Shown piece by piece: positions 10,385 through 19,937 of a stretch of 64,000 nucleotides of DNA; positions within the stretch are counted from its first letter, which is position 1; each line of letters begins with the position of its first letter. The notes beneath the pieces were generated by a model. The model was given only the letters and a program-made list of their open reading frames with translations. It made no database searches and was not told the DNA's origin. Source of the stretch: Pseudoips prasinana (taxonomy: Eukaryota > Arthropoda > Insecta > Lepidoptera > Nolidae); assembly GCA_951640165.1 (NCBI GenBank), contig OX621250.1:4526001-4590000 (forward strand). The letters are read 5' to 3'. The position numbers and the translations under genes were made by a program.

Positions 10385-10645
10385 TCAAAGTCATGTAAAG
10401 TCCGTCACAGTCAAGTCAAAGTCCTCCTCCAGTAAAGCAGTGGAGACTTCACCAGAGGCTTTAATGGAGTTTTCGGATAAACACGGAAAATCACAACTCA
10501 CGGCAATACCGTCTCACACTTTCCTCCACTTTCGTACGTTGTCGAAGATATTACGTCTAAAAATCCACCATATTTACACATACAATCCCGAAAGATCATC
10601 AATCTTTGAAAATTATACAATACTTTGATGCGTCCCTTTTCACGT
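10385..10645 (+). repeat. Dispersed unknown repeat, copy 1
   Basis: About 260 bp, matching 12170-12480. It starts with GTCA-rich sequence (TCACAGTCAAGTCAAAGTCC), then GTAAAGCAGTGGAGACTT, then CACGGAAAATCACAA, then GATGCGTCC..TT near the end. Family not recognised. Confidence 0.6.
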
Positions 10646-10740
10646 TGGCTCAACATTTTCGCCCCTATGATAAGTAAGTAAATATTACCCTTCTTTTTTT
10701 CATAAAACCAAATCGGAAGTAATAAGTTTTGTTGTTGTTC

Positions 10741-10770
10741 TCGAGGTTATTGCACACTCAATAACCTCGA
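10741..10770. other. Perfect 12-bp-stem hairpin
   Basis: TCGAGGTTATTG and CAATAACCTCGA are separated by a 6-nt loop. The surroundings are AT-rich with no clear element. Confidence 0.7.
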
Positions 10771-10944
10771 CTAATTTCACACTTGATTAATTTCAGCTTC
10801 ATAAAAAGTTAATTATAGTACTGTAAATTGATAAAATCAATGCAAGCCGCACTTGATCTAATAAGGATCCGTACATATGACATCGCAATAACCTACCTCA
10901 AAAGAGATGATTTAGGCTTTGAAATGGTTCAACACATAATCCAA

Positions 10945-11100
10945 TAGGACCCCTTCAACACCGATCATTTCATCTTGCACAAGGATGTATATAATAATAT
11001 TTTTGATAAATCTTTTTCTGTCCATACAGCTCGGCTATGGAATTTACTTCCTGTAGAAATAAGGCGTGCACAACTTTCAAAAGTTCTTTAATTAAACACT
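10945..11100 (+). pseudogene. LINE ORF2 C-terminal fragment
   Basis: The plus strand reads FHLAQGCI-like sequence in poor frame, then a clear SVHTARLWNLLPVEIRR and AQLSKVL. This resembles the C-terminal tail of LINE polymerases (fsvh.arlWNsLP..ir). Only the last ~50 codons remain. Confidence 0.5.
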
Positions 11101-11228
11101 TTTTATCTCTTAACTGCTTTTCGTAACTTTATTCTACTACTACTAATATTATGTACGTATAGAGTACATCATTGTAGTATAATATTATTAGTATTTACAT
11201 AAATATAAGTAAAAAAGAATAAAAGTTT

Positions 11229-11420
11229 GACTGCACGTGTGGCGCAGCGGCTAAGACAGTAGCCTCGCCGGTTCGAGTCCTGCGCCGGACAACTATTTGT
11301 GTGACCCATAAATAGTTGTCCTGAGTCTGGATGTAATTTGTGTCCGTTAATTATATGTTTGTAAAGTGCCCCGCGACACAGGGATAAATTTCCGTAATGT
11401 GGGCGTTATCTTTAAAAAAT
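11229..11420 (+). mobile_element. tRNA-headed SINE, GTGGCGCAGCGG family, copy 1
   Basis: A tRNA-like head has A box GTGGCGCAGCGG and B box GGTTCGAGTCC. It is followed by ACAACTATTTGTGTGACCC and a CCCGCGACACAGGG body. A second plus copy is at 57642-57850 and a minus copy at 36498-36610. The head is too degenerate to be a working tRNA. Confidence 0.75.
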
Positions 11421-12169
11421 ACACACAATTTGAACATATCAGATCTCAAACTCATAACCTGTGTCATATTAACGTAACGAATCAACAGAGGTACAGAAAA
11501 GCGTCAACAGTAGGGTTTTTTTTTGGTACGAAACCCCAAAAACAAACATATAGCCTACAAGTTCATTAAATTTGAAAATCTAAAATCAATTATAACAGGT
11601 CAATTGCTAGGACTACTGGTTTTGCTGCTGGCTTCTATAGTTTCTATTCTCTCGTTTAATGAGGTTCTGAGGTCGTTAATTAGTTTATTTCTTTATTTGT
11701 GTCAGTAAAGTGTTAGTGCAATATTTGTTACTCTATGTTAGCAATTTATTTATAACCAATGCCTCAGTATTGAACTATCCGTCCTGTTCGCAATGATGTT
11801 CAGAATACTTTTTACGCTGCCACGAAACCTGCGCATCATTGAGGCGAATCTGTGTCTAAGTATGGCTTAGAAGCTATCTGTAAGACCCTCAGTAAATATT
11901 TCTGATGCGCTACAGTAGGGCAGAAGGTTAATATTTTTATATAAATGGCAATAGAAGTAATTTTATTAATAAAAAAACATTGCACACACTACCGTGCTCT
12001 TGACACACTGACAAACTGAGAAGGGCTGACAAACTGAGTGTCAAAACTGAGAACAGATTAATACTATTTGTCTTTATTTATTATTTTTTTTGCCCTCTTT
12101 AGGCAGGCTAAGGTCTGTGACCATTCCGCCTCGTCTTCAGTTGTAATATTTCTGTTTCAAAGTCAGTCA
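11421..12169. other. AT-rich spacer, no feature recognised
   Basis: I see no coding exon, TIRs or recognisable repeat. Two short ORFs near 11366-11708 have no domain-like pattern. Confidence 0.4.
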
Positions 12170-12480
12170 GTCATGTCCGTCACGTCCGTCACAGTCATGT
12201 CCGTCACGTCCGTCACAGTCAAGTCATAGTCCTACCCCAGTAAAGCAGTGGAGACTTTACTAGAGGCTTTTATGGAGTTTTGGTTTCAACACGGAAAATC
12301 ACAATTCACGGCAATATCGCACTTTCCTCCACTTGTGTACGTTGTCGAAGATGATATGTCTAAAAATCCACCATATTTACACATAAAAACTTGAATTTAC
12401 ACCAGTTTTTGAAAATAAAACATAGCTCCTCGATGCGTCCTTTTCCGCGTTGGCGCCAAAACTCCCTATTTGTATTTAAT
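12170..12480 (+). repeat. Dispersed unknown repeat, copy 2
   Basis: Matches 10385-10645, with an expanded GTCCGTCAC(A/G)TC microsatellite at the start (12173-12222). Confidence 0.6.
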
Positions 12481-12689
12481 GACTACAGTCTTTGACAATA
12501 GAACATTAATCGTCGAATTTGGAACAAGTGCGAAATCTAGTAGGCTTTTTAATATTGTAACGTCAAATGTCGATGGTTGATAGTTAATTGTTTATCACAG
12601 TTACAGATCTGTCTATAACTATAAGTTGGTAACAGGGAGAGGCTGTTAAAGAGTATATTATCTTTGGTTAAATCTATATGTTCACCATT

Positions 12690-12940
12690 GTGCAGTGAAA
12701 TGTCAAAATTGACACGTTTTCCTATAACCAATAATAGTATTATATTACTTTCCTTTATTTTGAGTGAGCTAATATTGGTTGAATTTGTGGAATCCATTTA
12801 TCTGAGTAAGTACTTTATCTGTCATGTTGATAATTTTATTAGGTTTGAGTGTCAAATGCTACCACATTCGTAGCGCTAATCAGTGGCAACAATTAAGTAA
12901 ACCGTACTTTCGCTCTATAAGAAAATTGACTACAAAAGTA
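12690..12940 (+). repeat. Duplicated ~230-bp segment, copy 1
   Basis: Matches 13165-13390 nearly throughout (TTGACACGTTTTCCTATAAC ... ACAAAAGT). Both are followed by RTE-like tail sequence. This suggests a segmental duplication of SINE-sized DNA. Confidence 0.7.
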
Positions 12941-13029
12941 CCTATTGATTTACAGAAAAGGTTACAGGTAAATAGCTATATTATTAGATCATGACAGCCA
13001 AAAATCTACTACTGCCGGTTCACGATTGC

Positions 13030-13160
13030 CAGTCTTGCATTACTCGCACCCAGCGGCATGTAGTGTCCCTCACAAGACCATAGCTGTATCTTGTAGACGC
13101 ATGCTGCAACTTCCGATTCTTGACACAGCTCGTAGAACCGACGGCCGCTGGGGAAGAAAT
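13030..13160. repeat. Rearranged RTE 3' fragment
   Basis: CCCAGCGGC..GT and CAAGACCATAGCTGTATCTTG resemble the antisense RTE tail. The following CTCGTAGAACCGACGGCCGC resembles the sense RTE tail. The two orientations meet within 130 bp. The same fused piece recurs split at 13390-13446 and 14403-14530. Confidence 0.5.
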
Positions 13161-13164
13161 TTGA

Positions 13165-13390
13165 CACGTTTTCCTATAACTAATAGTCTTACATTTTTTT
13201 CCCTTATTTTGAGTGAGCTAATATTGGTTAATTTTGTGAAATCTATATATCTGAGTAAGTACGTTATCTATCATGTTGATAATTTTCTTTGGTTTGAGTG
13301 TCAAATGCTACCACATTCGTAGCGTTAATCAGTGGCAACAATTAAGTAAACCGTACTCTCGCTTTATATGAAAATTGACTACAAAAGTTG
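13165..13390 (+). repeat. Duplicated ~230-bp segment, copy 2
   Basis: Second copy of 12690-12940. Small substitutions and indels show it is not an assembly echo. Confidence 0.7.
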
Positions 13391-13446
13391 CATTACTCGC
13401 CCCCAGCGGCATGTAGTGTCCCTCACAAGACCATAGCTGTATCTTG

Positions 13447-14402
13447 AAGAAGAAGAAGAAGAAGAATCATTTATTTCACAAAAATAGGGTACATATAGGT
13501 CTTAATCTAGTAAGTGCATACTGCCTATCTTGTCTATGGTAGAAGACATGTGAAATTATTACACTTTTTTAATTTCAATATTACTGAACAAACAAAATAC
13601 AATAAAACTTAACAAAAAACTACTACAATAAACATTACGACATAAAATACAGTAATAAAGAATATATAAAATTAAATCTAAACAATGTCAAGAGATATAA
13701 TAAATAAAATATGGTTAAATGTCAATTTATCTTTCTTTGTCTATAAAAAATTCTTTTATTGTATAGTATGTTTTTTCCAAAAGCCATATTTTAAGTTTTT
13801 GTTTGAACTTATTTAGCGGCAGATTTTTTATAGGCTCCGGTAGAGCATTATAGACCTTGATACACATGGCATATGGACTTTTTAGGAACATAGTCGTATT
13901 GGGTACTCTATTAATAACTAGTCGGTCCCCTTTTCTAGTGTTTCTCGGAAACATCTCCTTTGCCGTCATAAACAAATCTTTGTTTGTTTTCACAAATATT
14001 CCTATTTCAAAAATATACAAGCAAGGCAAGGTGAGAACTTTGAGTTTCCGGAATATAGGTTTGCATGATTCTTGCGGAGCTATACCTACGACTGCTCTTA
14101 AACATTTCTTTTGACACAGAAATGCTTTTTGTATATCAGTAGAATTCCCCCATAACAATAGACCATAACGTAAAAGAGATGCTACATATCCATAGTATGC
14201 AGTAAGCGCTGTTTGTTGTGATATGGTCATCCGCAGTCTGCCAAGGGCATATACATATCTATTGATTTTGGCGCATACTACATTTACATGTTCCTTCCAA
14301 TCACAATGTTTGTCAACCGTCAAACCTAAAAATTTTGTACTATTCTTCTCTTCAATTAAATGTCCATTATATATTATATTTAAATTATTATGTTTACTGC
14401 CT
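13447..14402 (-). mobile_element. 5'-truncated LINE with (TTC)n tail
   Basis: Bracketed by TCTTG (13442-13446 and 14403-14407). The 3' end carries (TTC)n in element orientation, seen as GAAGAAGAAGAAGAAG at 13447. It split a rearranged RTE fragment. Confidence 0.8.
13727..14402 (-). pseudogene. LINE ORF2 C-terminal fragment (RT thumb and tail)
   Basis: About 225 codons are open on the minus strand. Blocks seen: STKFLGLTVDKHCDWKEHV, ALTAYYGYVASLLRYGLLLWG, KAFLCQKKCLRAVVGI, PCLYIFEIGIF and KVYNALPEPIKNLP. This is the post-catalytic half of a CR1/L2/Jockey-type ORF2. The catalytic FADD region is absent because of 5' truncation. The upstream 40 codons of the open frame belong to flanking DNA. Close relatives are at 20193-21110 and 46741-49271. 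Confidence 0.8.
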
Positions 14403-14561
14403 TCTTGTAGACGCATGCTGCAATTTCCGATTCTTGACACAGCTCGTAGAACCGACGGCCGCTGGGACAGAAAGGTTCTCGAGTGGCGAATGTGTGTCCA
14501 GCCTACTGCTATTTCAGATGGGCAATCATTCACTATAATTCAATACTACCTATAAGTAACC

Positions 14562-14592
14562 GGTCTCCTCGAGTTCCCCACTCGAGGAGACC
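14562..14592. other. Perfect 13-bp-stem hairpin at a repeat junction
   Basis: GGTCTCCTCGAGT and ACTCGAGGAGACC flank a 5-nt loop (TCCCC). It abuts the LINE tail fragment that starts at 14593. Confidence 0.75.
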
Positions 14593-14915
14593 TAAGATTC
14601 TATAACAAACTTCCCAATGATATTAGAGAATTGTCTACGAATAAGTTTAAAAGAATTATTAAAGCCAAATTGTGTAGCAGGGCATATTTCAAAATTTCTG
14701 ATTATTTAAGTGATAAAAGTGCTTGGGATTGAGATGTTCTGAGTCAACACACATGATTGTAATTAATCTTAATAATATTTTATTTTAAAAAAGGATTCCT
14801 ACTGAGTTTTCTGGCAGTGTTCCTCAGTAGCTGCCACGTCATGCACTGCACGGTAGGGTAAAAAAAATATGACGACATAAATGTAAAATTTTTACGGAAT
14901 AAAGTACCTTTGACT
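14593..14915 (+). mobile_element. LINE 3' tail fragment, TTTGAC-tail family
   Basis: It starts AAGATTCTATAACAAACTTC and ends ...AAGTACCTTTGACTTTAAC. It encodes RFYNKLPNDIRELSTNKFKR, the last codons of the LINE also seen at 58725-59195 (minus) and 36124-36458 (plus). Confidence 0.75.
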
Positions 14916-14999
14916 TTAACTAAATCCACTAATAAAACTGTGTAATTTTTGTAAGAGCAAAGTCTTAATTGAGATATTGATTAAAAGAATTGTGTATTA

Positions 15000-15170
15000 T
15001 TTTTATTAAAAGAATGTCATACTGTGAATTTTCACTAATTTAAAAAAAATAATGTCGCACTGGCAATATTATGCACTAATACAATTGTGTCATTTAAAAA
15101 AAAAGAATGTCGTACAGAAGATTTACACTAATAAAACTGATGAATTTTCAGAAAAAGAATGTCCTACTGG
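15000..15170 (+). repeat. Degenerate tandem repeat over a splice acceptor
   Basis: AAAAGAATGTC.TACTG, GAATTTTCA and CACTAAT(A) recur three to four times with 55-60 bp spacing. The last unit supplies the acceptor and first bases of the exon at 15152. Confidence 0.55.
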
Positions 15171-15293
15171 AGAAATCCACCAATCATGTTCATTTCATGA
15201 GGAGTATACTTGCTGGACTGAGCCTTCGAGGCAGACAAGGGTCAAGTCCTATCCCAGGAGGATAAATCATTGCAGAGCAGGCTGTTATTGCGT
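15152..15293 (+). CDS. Divergent TIL-like exon (plus strand)
   Basis: After the acceptor GAATTTTCAG the phase-1 frame reads ECPTGEIHQSC, YTCWTEPSRQ and INHCRAGCYC. Spacing around CP.GE and C..GC.C resembles a TIL domain, but cysteines are missing in the middle. A GTAAGA donor follows GCGT at 15293; an alternative GTGTAAG donor would end the exon two bases earlier. If unspliced, the frame stops at 15296-15298. It lies on the opposite strand to the other TIL exons, so it is either a separate gene or an inverted paralogous exon. Function is unproven. Confidence 0.5.
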
Positions 15294-15384
15294 GTAAGAT
15301 ATTTCTTTTCGAGAGTCCGCTGCAATAGAAATCGAGTAATGGGTGCATTTCGTTACAAACAAGTCTTTTTCTGTGCCTCTTCCC

Positions 15385-15690
15385 ACTTTTTTATTTATTT
15401 TTTTATATCAGAGGGCGGCAAACAAGCAAGTGGGTCACCTGGTGGAGAGTGGTCACCGCCGCCCATGTACACCCGCAGCACCAGAGGAGTCGCGGGTGCG
15501 TTGCCGGCCTTTAAGAGTCAGCAAACAAGTGTTGCTAACCCTTTCCCCACCCCGTTAGGCTCTGGCGACCTTACTTACACACAGGAACACAACATTAAAA
15601 TTATTAATGTTATTATTAAGGAATGTCTTCTGTAAGTTGGAGGTCCTTCCCCTTTCCCAGTCGGGCTGCTCTTTGAGCGAATGAACGCTG
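15385..15690 (+). repeat. Common lepidopteran-type dispersed repeat
   Basis: GGGTCACCTGGTGG, CCCGCAGCACCAGAGGAGTC and GTTGCCGGCCTTTAAGAGTC, then AAGGAATGTCTTC and AGTCGGGCTGCTCTTTGAGCG. A shorter copy is at 42311-42510. No coding capacity. Confidence 0.6.
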
Positions 15691-15850
15691 TGCCTTACTT
15701 CTCTTGGAGTTGGCCCTTTAACTATGCTCTCACCATTTCGCTTCTGTGCCATTAAAGCCATTGGGTATGTATGTAGATATTTTTTCAAGGTTTCTCCATC
15801 AGAAAACGAATTAAGGCTCCAAGTTTTTGGAACTGTTGGTAGTTAATGAC

Positions 15851-16205
15851 TGTTCGTTGGCCTAGCGGCAGTGTGATCAACCGCAGATGAAGAGGTCCTG
15901 GGTTCAAATCCTGTGTCGGGTTAAAAGTGATTTTGGAAATCTTCTGTTAAGAAAATATCTCAGTATCACCCCGAAGTCTAGGAATTCGCGGTATTTCCTC
16001 CCTGTGCCTTGGAGACCACGTAAAGCCGACGGTCCTGTACCTGACCTCTTTCCCCGTCGTGTCGCTAGTCGCCCCATCGAAATTTGAGAGTGATTAAATA
16101 TAATGTGCCCCTGTGTTTGCTCACACACTTTTCCACTATAATATGTCCGCGCAGATGGCTCGTCTCCATTGAGACTGGCCTCTGTGACCGAAATCGACCA
16201 GAATC
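15851..16205 (+). mobile_element. tRNA-headed SINE, GTTGG(T/C)CTAGCGG family, copy 1
   Basis: The head has A box TTGGCCTAGCGGC and B box GGTTCAAATCC. The body has TTTTGG, GGAGACCACGTAAAGCCGACGG, GTCCTGTACCTGACCTCTTT and GCGCAGATGGCTCGTCTC. Longer minus copies at 18795-19170 and elsewhere give a ~370-bp family. Confidence 0.8.
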
Positions 16206-16246
16206 GATAATTCTGTACCTGAACTCAATATAATCGATCACACCCT

Positions 16247-16413
16247 TGTTGTCAGAGTTGTTATAGCCTCTCAGAAGGCCTCTGACATGGTTTAACGGCT
16301 GTTGTTTAGTGACTATAATAGAGACCGATAGCTTATCGTGCGTTGGCGGCAACCAATCTATAGATTGACCGTGATACCTAGTTGCTTAACCTCGCCCATC
16401 ACTTACAGGCAGG
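16247..16413 (-). mobile_element. 5S rRNA-headed SINE, minus copy
   Basis: In element orientation it contains GTTGCTTAACCTCGCCC-complement (the 5S-like GGTTAAGCAAC block), CGGTCA-TCTATAGATTGGTTG and the body GCCTCTGACATGG. It is interrupted at its head by the palindromic MITE that starts at 16414. Confidence 0.6.
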
Positions 16414-16653
16414 GGCTCTACCGGCTAAGTTGCCGAACATCGTTTTCGTGAATGGCGTTCAAATAAATAAAGGTTAAAAATGACTTAATCAATCGTTAAA
16501 TCGGCTTCAACGTTGACAATCGATTCCGGACCATTTATGACGTCACATGTTGTCATGGAAGCGATTTAACGATTGATTAAGTCATTTTTAACCTTTATTT
16601 ATTTGAACGCCATTTACGAAAACGATGTTCGGCGACTTAGCCGGTAGAGACCC
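16414..16653. mobile_element. Palindromic MITE, copy 1
   Basis: Almost the whole 240 bp is an inverted repeat. The arms run from GGCTCTACCGGCTAAGT through GGCGTTCAAATAAATAAAGG to ATCAATCGTTAAATCGGCTTC. The centre includes TGACGTCA. AGG flanks both ends (16411-16413, 16654-16656). Other copies: 18226-18464, 30447-30693, 59926-60160. Confidence 0.85.
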
Positions 16654-16874
16654 AGGTTAGAGTAACAATGGCGATGGATAACACCAACATCCTCCGTAAA
16701 GGTGTTAGCAAGGGAATCCTAAATTTGATCTGCCAGTGTGTACCGTTCATAGCTTAACTTCAAAGCATCTAAGGTTTCGAGAGCCAACATTGCCCATTTT
16801 TACACGCTTTATATTAGCTCCACTCGCTAGTAACCGACTCCTTTAGGCGCGATTTTGACCCACTTTAAACGGTC

Positions 16875-17108
16875 AGATTTTTTTTTTTTTTTTTTTCACT
16901 CATAATTATCATCCTAGCCCCAAACTAAGCAAAGCTTGTACTATGGGTACCAGGCGACGTTATACATACTTATATACATAGAAAACATCCATGACTCAGA
17001 AACAAATATTCGTGCTCATCACACAAACATTTGCACTTACCGGGATTCGAACCCAGGACCACCAGCTTCGTAGGCAGGAGCACTACCAACTAGGCTACGG
17101 TGACCGTC
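16875..17108 (-). mobile_element. tRNA-headed SINE, GTAGCCTAGTTGG family, copy 1
   Basis: In element orientation: head GACGGTCACCGTAGCCTAG with B box GGTTCGAATCC, body CGAATATTTGTTTCTGAGTC, then CCTGGTACCCATAGTACAAG and AGTTTGGGGCTAGGATGA. Here the tail is poly(A) instead of the usual (ATT)n. Confidence 0.85.
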
Positions 17109-17700
17109 AAAGATTTCATTCAAACTTTGTAAATTTATCGAGGACTGTTGACAATACACTAATTTGATACGATTCCATTATTCTATTTGTAAAATAAGAT
17201 TTTTGTTAATTTATATAAATTTTATATACTTGATTGCTCAAAGCTAACATGTAAAACCCCATGGAAGCATTCGATGAAATGATTGGATTACGAAGTAACA
17301 CGTAGTAAGACTTGTCGATATCACTTGTTCGTCAATAACCTCACCTCAAATAAGTCTCACTGTATATATTGATAACGTGAAAATATTTAAATGGCTTTTA
17401 AAATTGAGATTTGAGTACCAATACAGCTGAACACATTATTTTTTTTAAATAATTGCAGTTACATATAGCTATCACAGAATTAATAGTAGATTAGATCAAA
17501 TAACAGATTAAAAAACAACACGGTTCTATAAATAAACCCAACTAAAAAGTATAAAATTTTAATAAAACATTTTTTTCTTATTTACACTATAGTTATTAAA
17601 AAATATATAATTATTAAAACGTTTACACTACTGTTAATTAAAATTAATTTTCTGTTTTTTTATTTGGTTTTCTATATAAAGTTTTTTTTTTAAACTATTA
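17109..17700. other. AT-rich spacer, no feature recognised
   Basis: No ORF, TIR or known repeat seen. Confidence 0.4.
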
Positions 17701-17701
17701 C

Positions 17702-17812
17702 TTATTACATACATACATACATAGACTCACGCCTGTTTCCCAGAGGGGTAGGCAGAGACAACGGATTTCCATTTGTCACGATCTTTGCACACGTCTTTTG
17801 CCTCTATTATTT
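17702..17812 (-). mobile_element. LINE 3' end fragment, (TACA)n tail, copy 1
   Basis: CATACATACATACATAGACTC and GTTTCCCAGAGGGGTAGGCAG mark the 3' end of a LINE on the minus strand. The frame reads [13 protein letters not shown]. Copies at 32822-32990 and 63762-64000. Confidence 0.65.
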
Positions 17813-18188
17813 ATTGGGGTGGATTAAAGCTTTACAATACGAATAATGATATAAAACTAAAAATTAACACTGTACCTACCAATTACCCAGTTGCGTACAA
17901 AGGACACATAAATTAGGATCCCATTAAAGATAGAGGGATCAGCCCTTGATCCAATTGGCTAGGACAAAGGAATAGTTAATGCCTTTGTTAGGATCTATGT
18001 AATGCTTTCAAGCACTAATTATCTGGTATTTTACAATGAAATTTGTTGAAACTTCGTGAATAATTTGGAGTTGCGTGAAACGGAGGCTAAAAGCCTTAAA
18101 TCTATTAGATTTAGGCTTACGAGTCATCAAAAATTACCCGTATTAATTACTATTTTAAAAACCATACTACCGACCAAATTCAATATAT
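17813..18188. other. Spacer, no feature recognised
   Basis: The open frame 18056-18310 runs into a MITE and shows no domain. Confidence 0.4.
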
Positions 18189-18225
18189 CTATCATCATCA
18201 TCATATCAGCCCAAAGGCCTCCAGG

Positions 18226-18464
18226 GGGTCTACCGGCTAAGTCGCCGAACATCGTTTTCGTGAATGGCGTTCAAATAAATAAAGGTAAAAATTACTTAAT
18301 CAATCGTTAAATCGGCTTCAACGTTGACAATCGATTCCAAACCATTTATGACGTCACAAGTGGTCATGGAAGCCGATTTAACGATTGATTAAGTCATTTT
18401 TAACCTTTATTTATTTGAACGCCATTCATGAAAACGATGTTCGGCAATTTGGCCGGTAGCCCAC
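18226..18464. mobile_element. Palindromic MITE, copy 2
   Basis: Same arms as copy 1 (TCTACCGGCTAAGTCGCCG / GGCCGGTAG). It interrupts an RTE-tail fragment: ATCATCATCATATCAGCCCA lies left and GAGCTGGACAAACTCCCAG right. Flanks are AGG and AGA. Confidence 0.8.
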
Positions 18465-18489
18465 AGAGCTGGACAAACTCCCAGACTCG

Positions 18490-18665
18490 GAGAGACTCAG
18501 AGTGTGGTTTCCGGACCCGAAATAATAACATGCCACGTGCGACCCTTTACCACCACGTGACGTAAAACGTGACTAAGGGATAGACCAGGTAGTCACCTAT
18601 GTATAAGCTATCTGCGGTCATAAAATCCTATGGGGGAGGCCTATGTCCAGGTGTGGATGATGTGA
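18490..18665 (+). mobile_element. RTE-related short element, second subfamily, copy 1
   Basis: It begins GGTTTCCGGACCCGAAATAATAACA. It has ACCAGGTAGTC and ends GGGGGAGGCCTATGTCCAG. The 3' end matches the RTE. The 5' part is a different leader, shared with 23341-23590 and 53552-54352. Confidence 0.6.
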
Positions 18666-18794
18666 GTCTAAAGATGTGCCTGATCTATTGTATATAGTCT
18701 TTGACAATAGAACCTTAATGGTCCAATTGCAAACAAATGTGATCTCTAGTATTATTAAAATCGAATATAGATACATATAAATAAGACAAAGTAT

Positions 18795-19170
18795 AATAAT
18801 AATATCCTCCTAGCCGAATTTCGGCTACGGCGACCAGTCTCAACAGAGATTAGCCATCTGCGCGGGACATATTATAGTGCTCAAGTGTGTGCGCAAACAC
18901 AAGAGCACTTTCTATTCCATCACTCTCATGATCCGATGGGACGCCTAGGCGACACGACCTGAAAGAGGTCAGGTACAGGACCGACAGCTTTACGCGCTCT
19001 CCGAGGCACGGGGGTATAATACCGCCAACTCCCAGACTTCGGGCTGATGCTGAGAAATTTTTCTTTTTACAGAAAAGTCTCAAAATCACTTTTTGGCCCG
19101 ACCCGGGATTTGAACCCAGGACCTCGTTCTCTGCGGGTGAACACGCTACCGCTAGACCAACGAGGCAGTC
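18795..19170 (-). mobile_element. tRNA-headed SINE, GTTGGTCTAGCGG family, copy 2 (most complete)
   Basis: Element orientation: GCCTCGTTGGTCTAGCGGTA head, B box GGTTCAAATCC, CCCGGGTCGGGCC, then body to GACTGGTCGCCGTAGCCG and a short AT tail. About 375 bp. It defines the family used to recognise split copies at 30265-30825 and 57862-61758. Confidence 0.85.
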
Positions 19171-19252
19171 ATAGTATAAGAAGTATATGAATGTATGTTT
19201 GGTCCATATGTGATCATGCAAGCGAGCACCTAAGCACGAGTTCAAAGTTTTT

Positions 19253-19390
19253 AATTTCTAAGCGTCTCCTTAAGCTGTCGGTCCCGGTAACTGTCGTCCG
19301 GCAGGGCAGTTATGAAGCCTTGTTAGAGGCCTATAACAAACCTGATACGAAATCCAGAACACCGCCAGGAGAGATACCTACTGCTCTCAT
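19253..19390 (+). mobile_element. 5S-headed SINE body fragment
   Basis: CTAAGCGTCTCCTTAAGCTG, TCGGTCCCGGT and GTTAGAGGCCT match the SINE body. Head and tail are missing. Confidence 0.5.
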
Positions 19391-19937
19391 TTAAAAAAAA
19401 AGTTATTCATTCTTCCGTTTCTTCTGGTATTAAGTTGACCCCAGGCAAAATTAGCGCTGGCATCTTCAATGCCAAGTACACTATCAACATCAGACAAAAC
19501 TTCACAAATACTACTTTGTATTATTAACATAAAATTAAAAATGGGATAGGTTTCTTAATTTTATTCTAAGGAAGTAGCTGTACTGTACTGATTTATGGAA
19601 CGAAGTTTGCAAATAGCATGTTGGATGGAGTTTAACAGTACAGTACTGTTCATACCATAGAGAGGTTATTGAAGTGGCTTTTACAGGGAAGAAATTATGT
19701 TTCAGGAGCGGATTGGTTCGAGAATTCCCTGGCGGTAGTTGTATAATAGCCGCCGCATGTCGCGACCAGGACCTAGAGACGTTTTTGTCACAATTACCCA
19801 CTTATGGTAAATTTTGAAAATTCTAGTACCTAGTCATCATCATTATCATCATCATGTCAGCCAAACTATGTCCACTATTGGAAAAAAACCTTCCAAAAGA
19901 AAGGGGGGATATGCCATAATTGCCACGCTTGGCAGAC

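Noticed and set aside
16980..17108. tRNA gene suggested by the GGGATTCGAACCC box
   Set aside because: The cloverleaf is incomplete and the same head recurs in many copies with a fixed 3' body. It is a SINE head.
19535..19801. 88-aa minus-strand ORF
   Set aside because: Neither strand gives a recognised motif and no splice or repeat context supports it.
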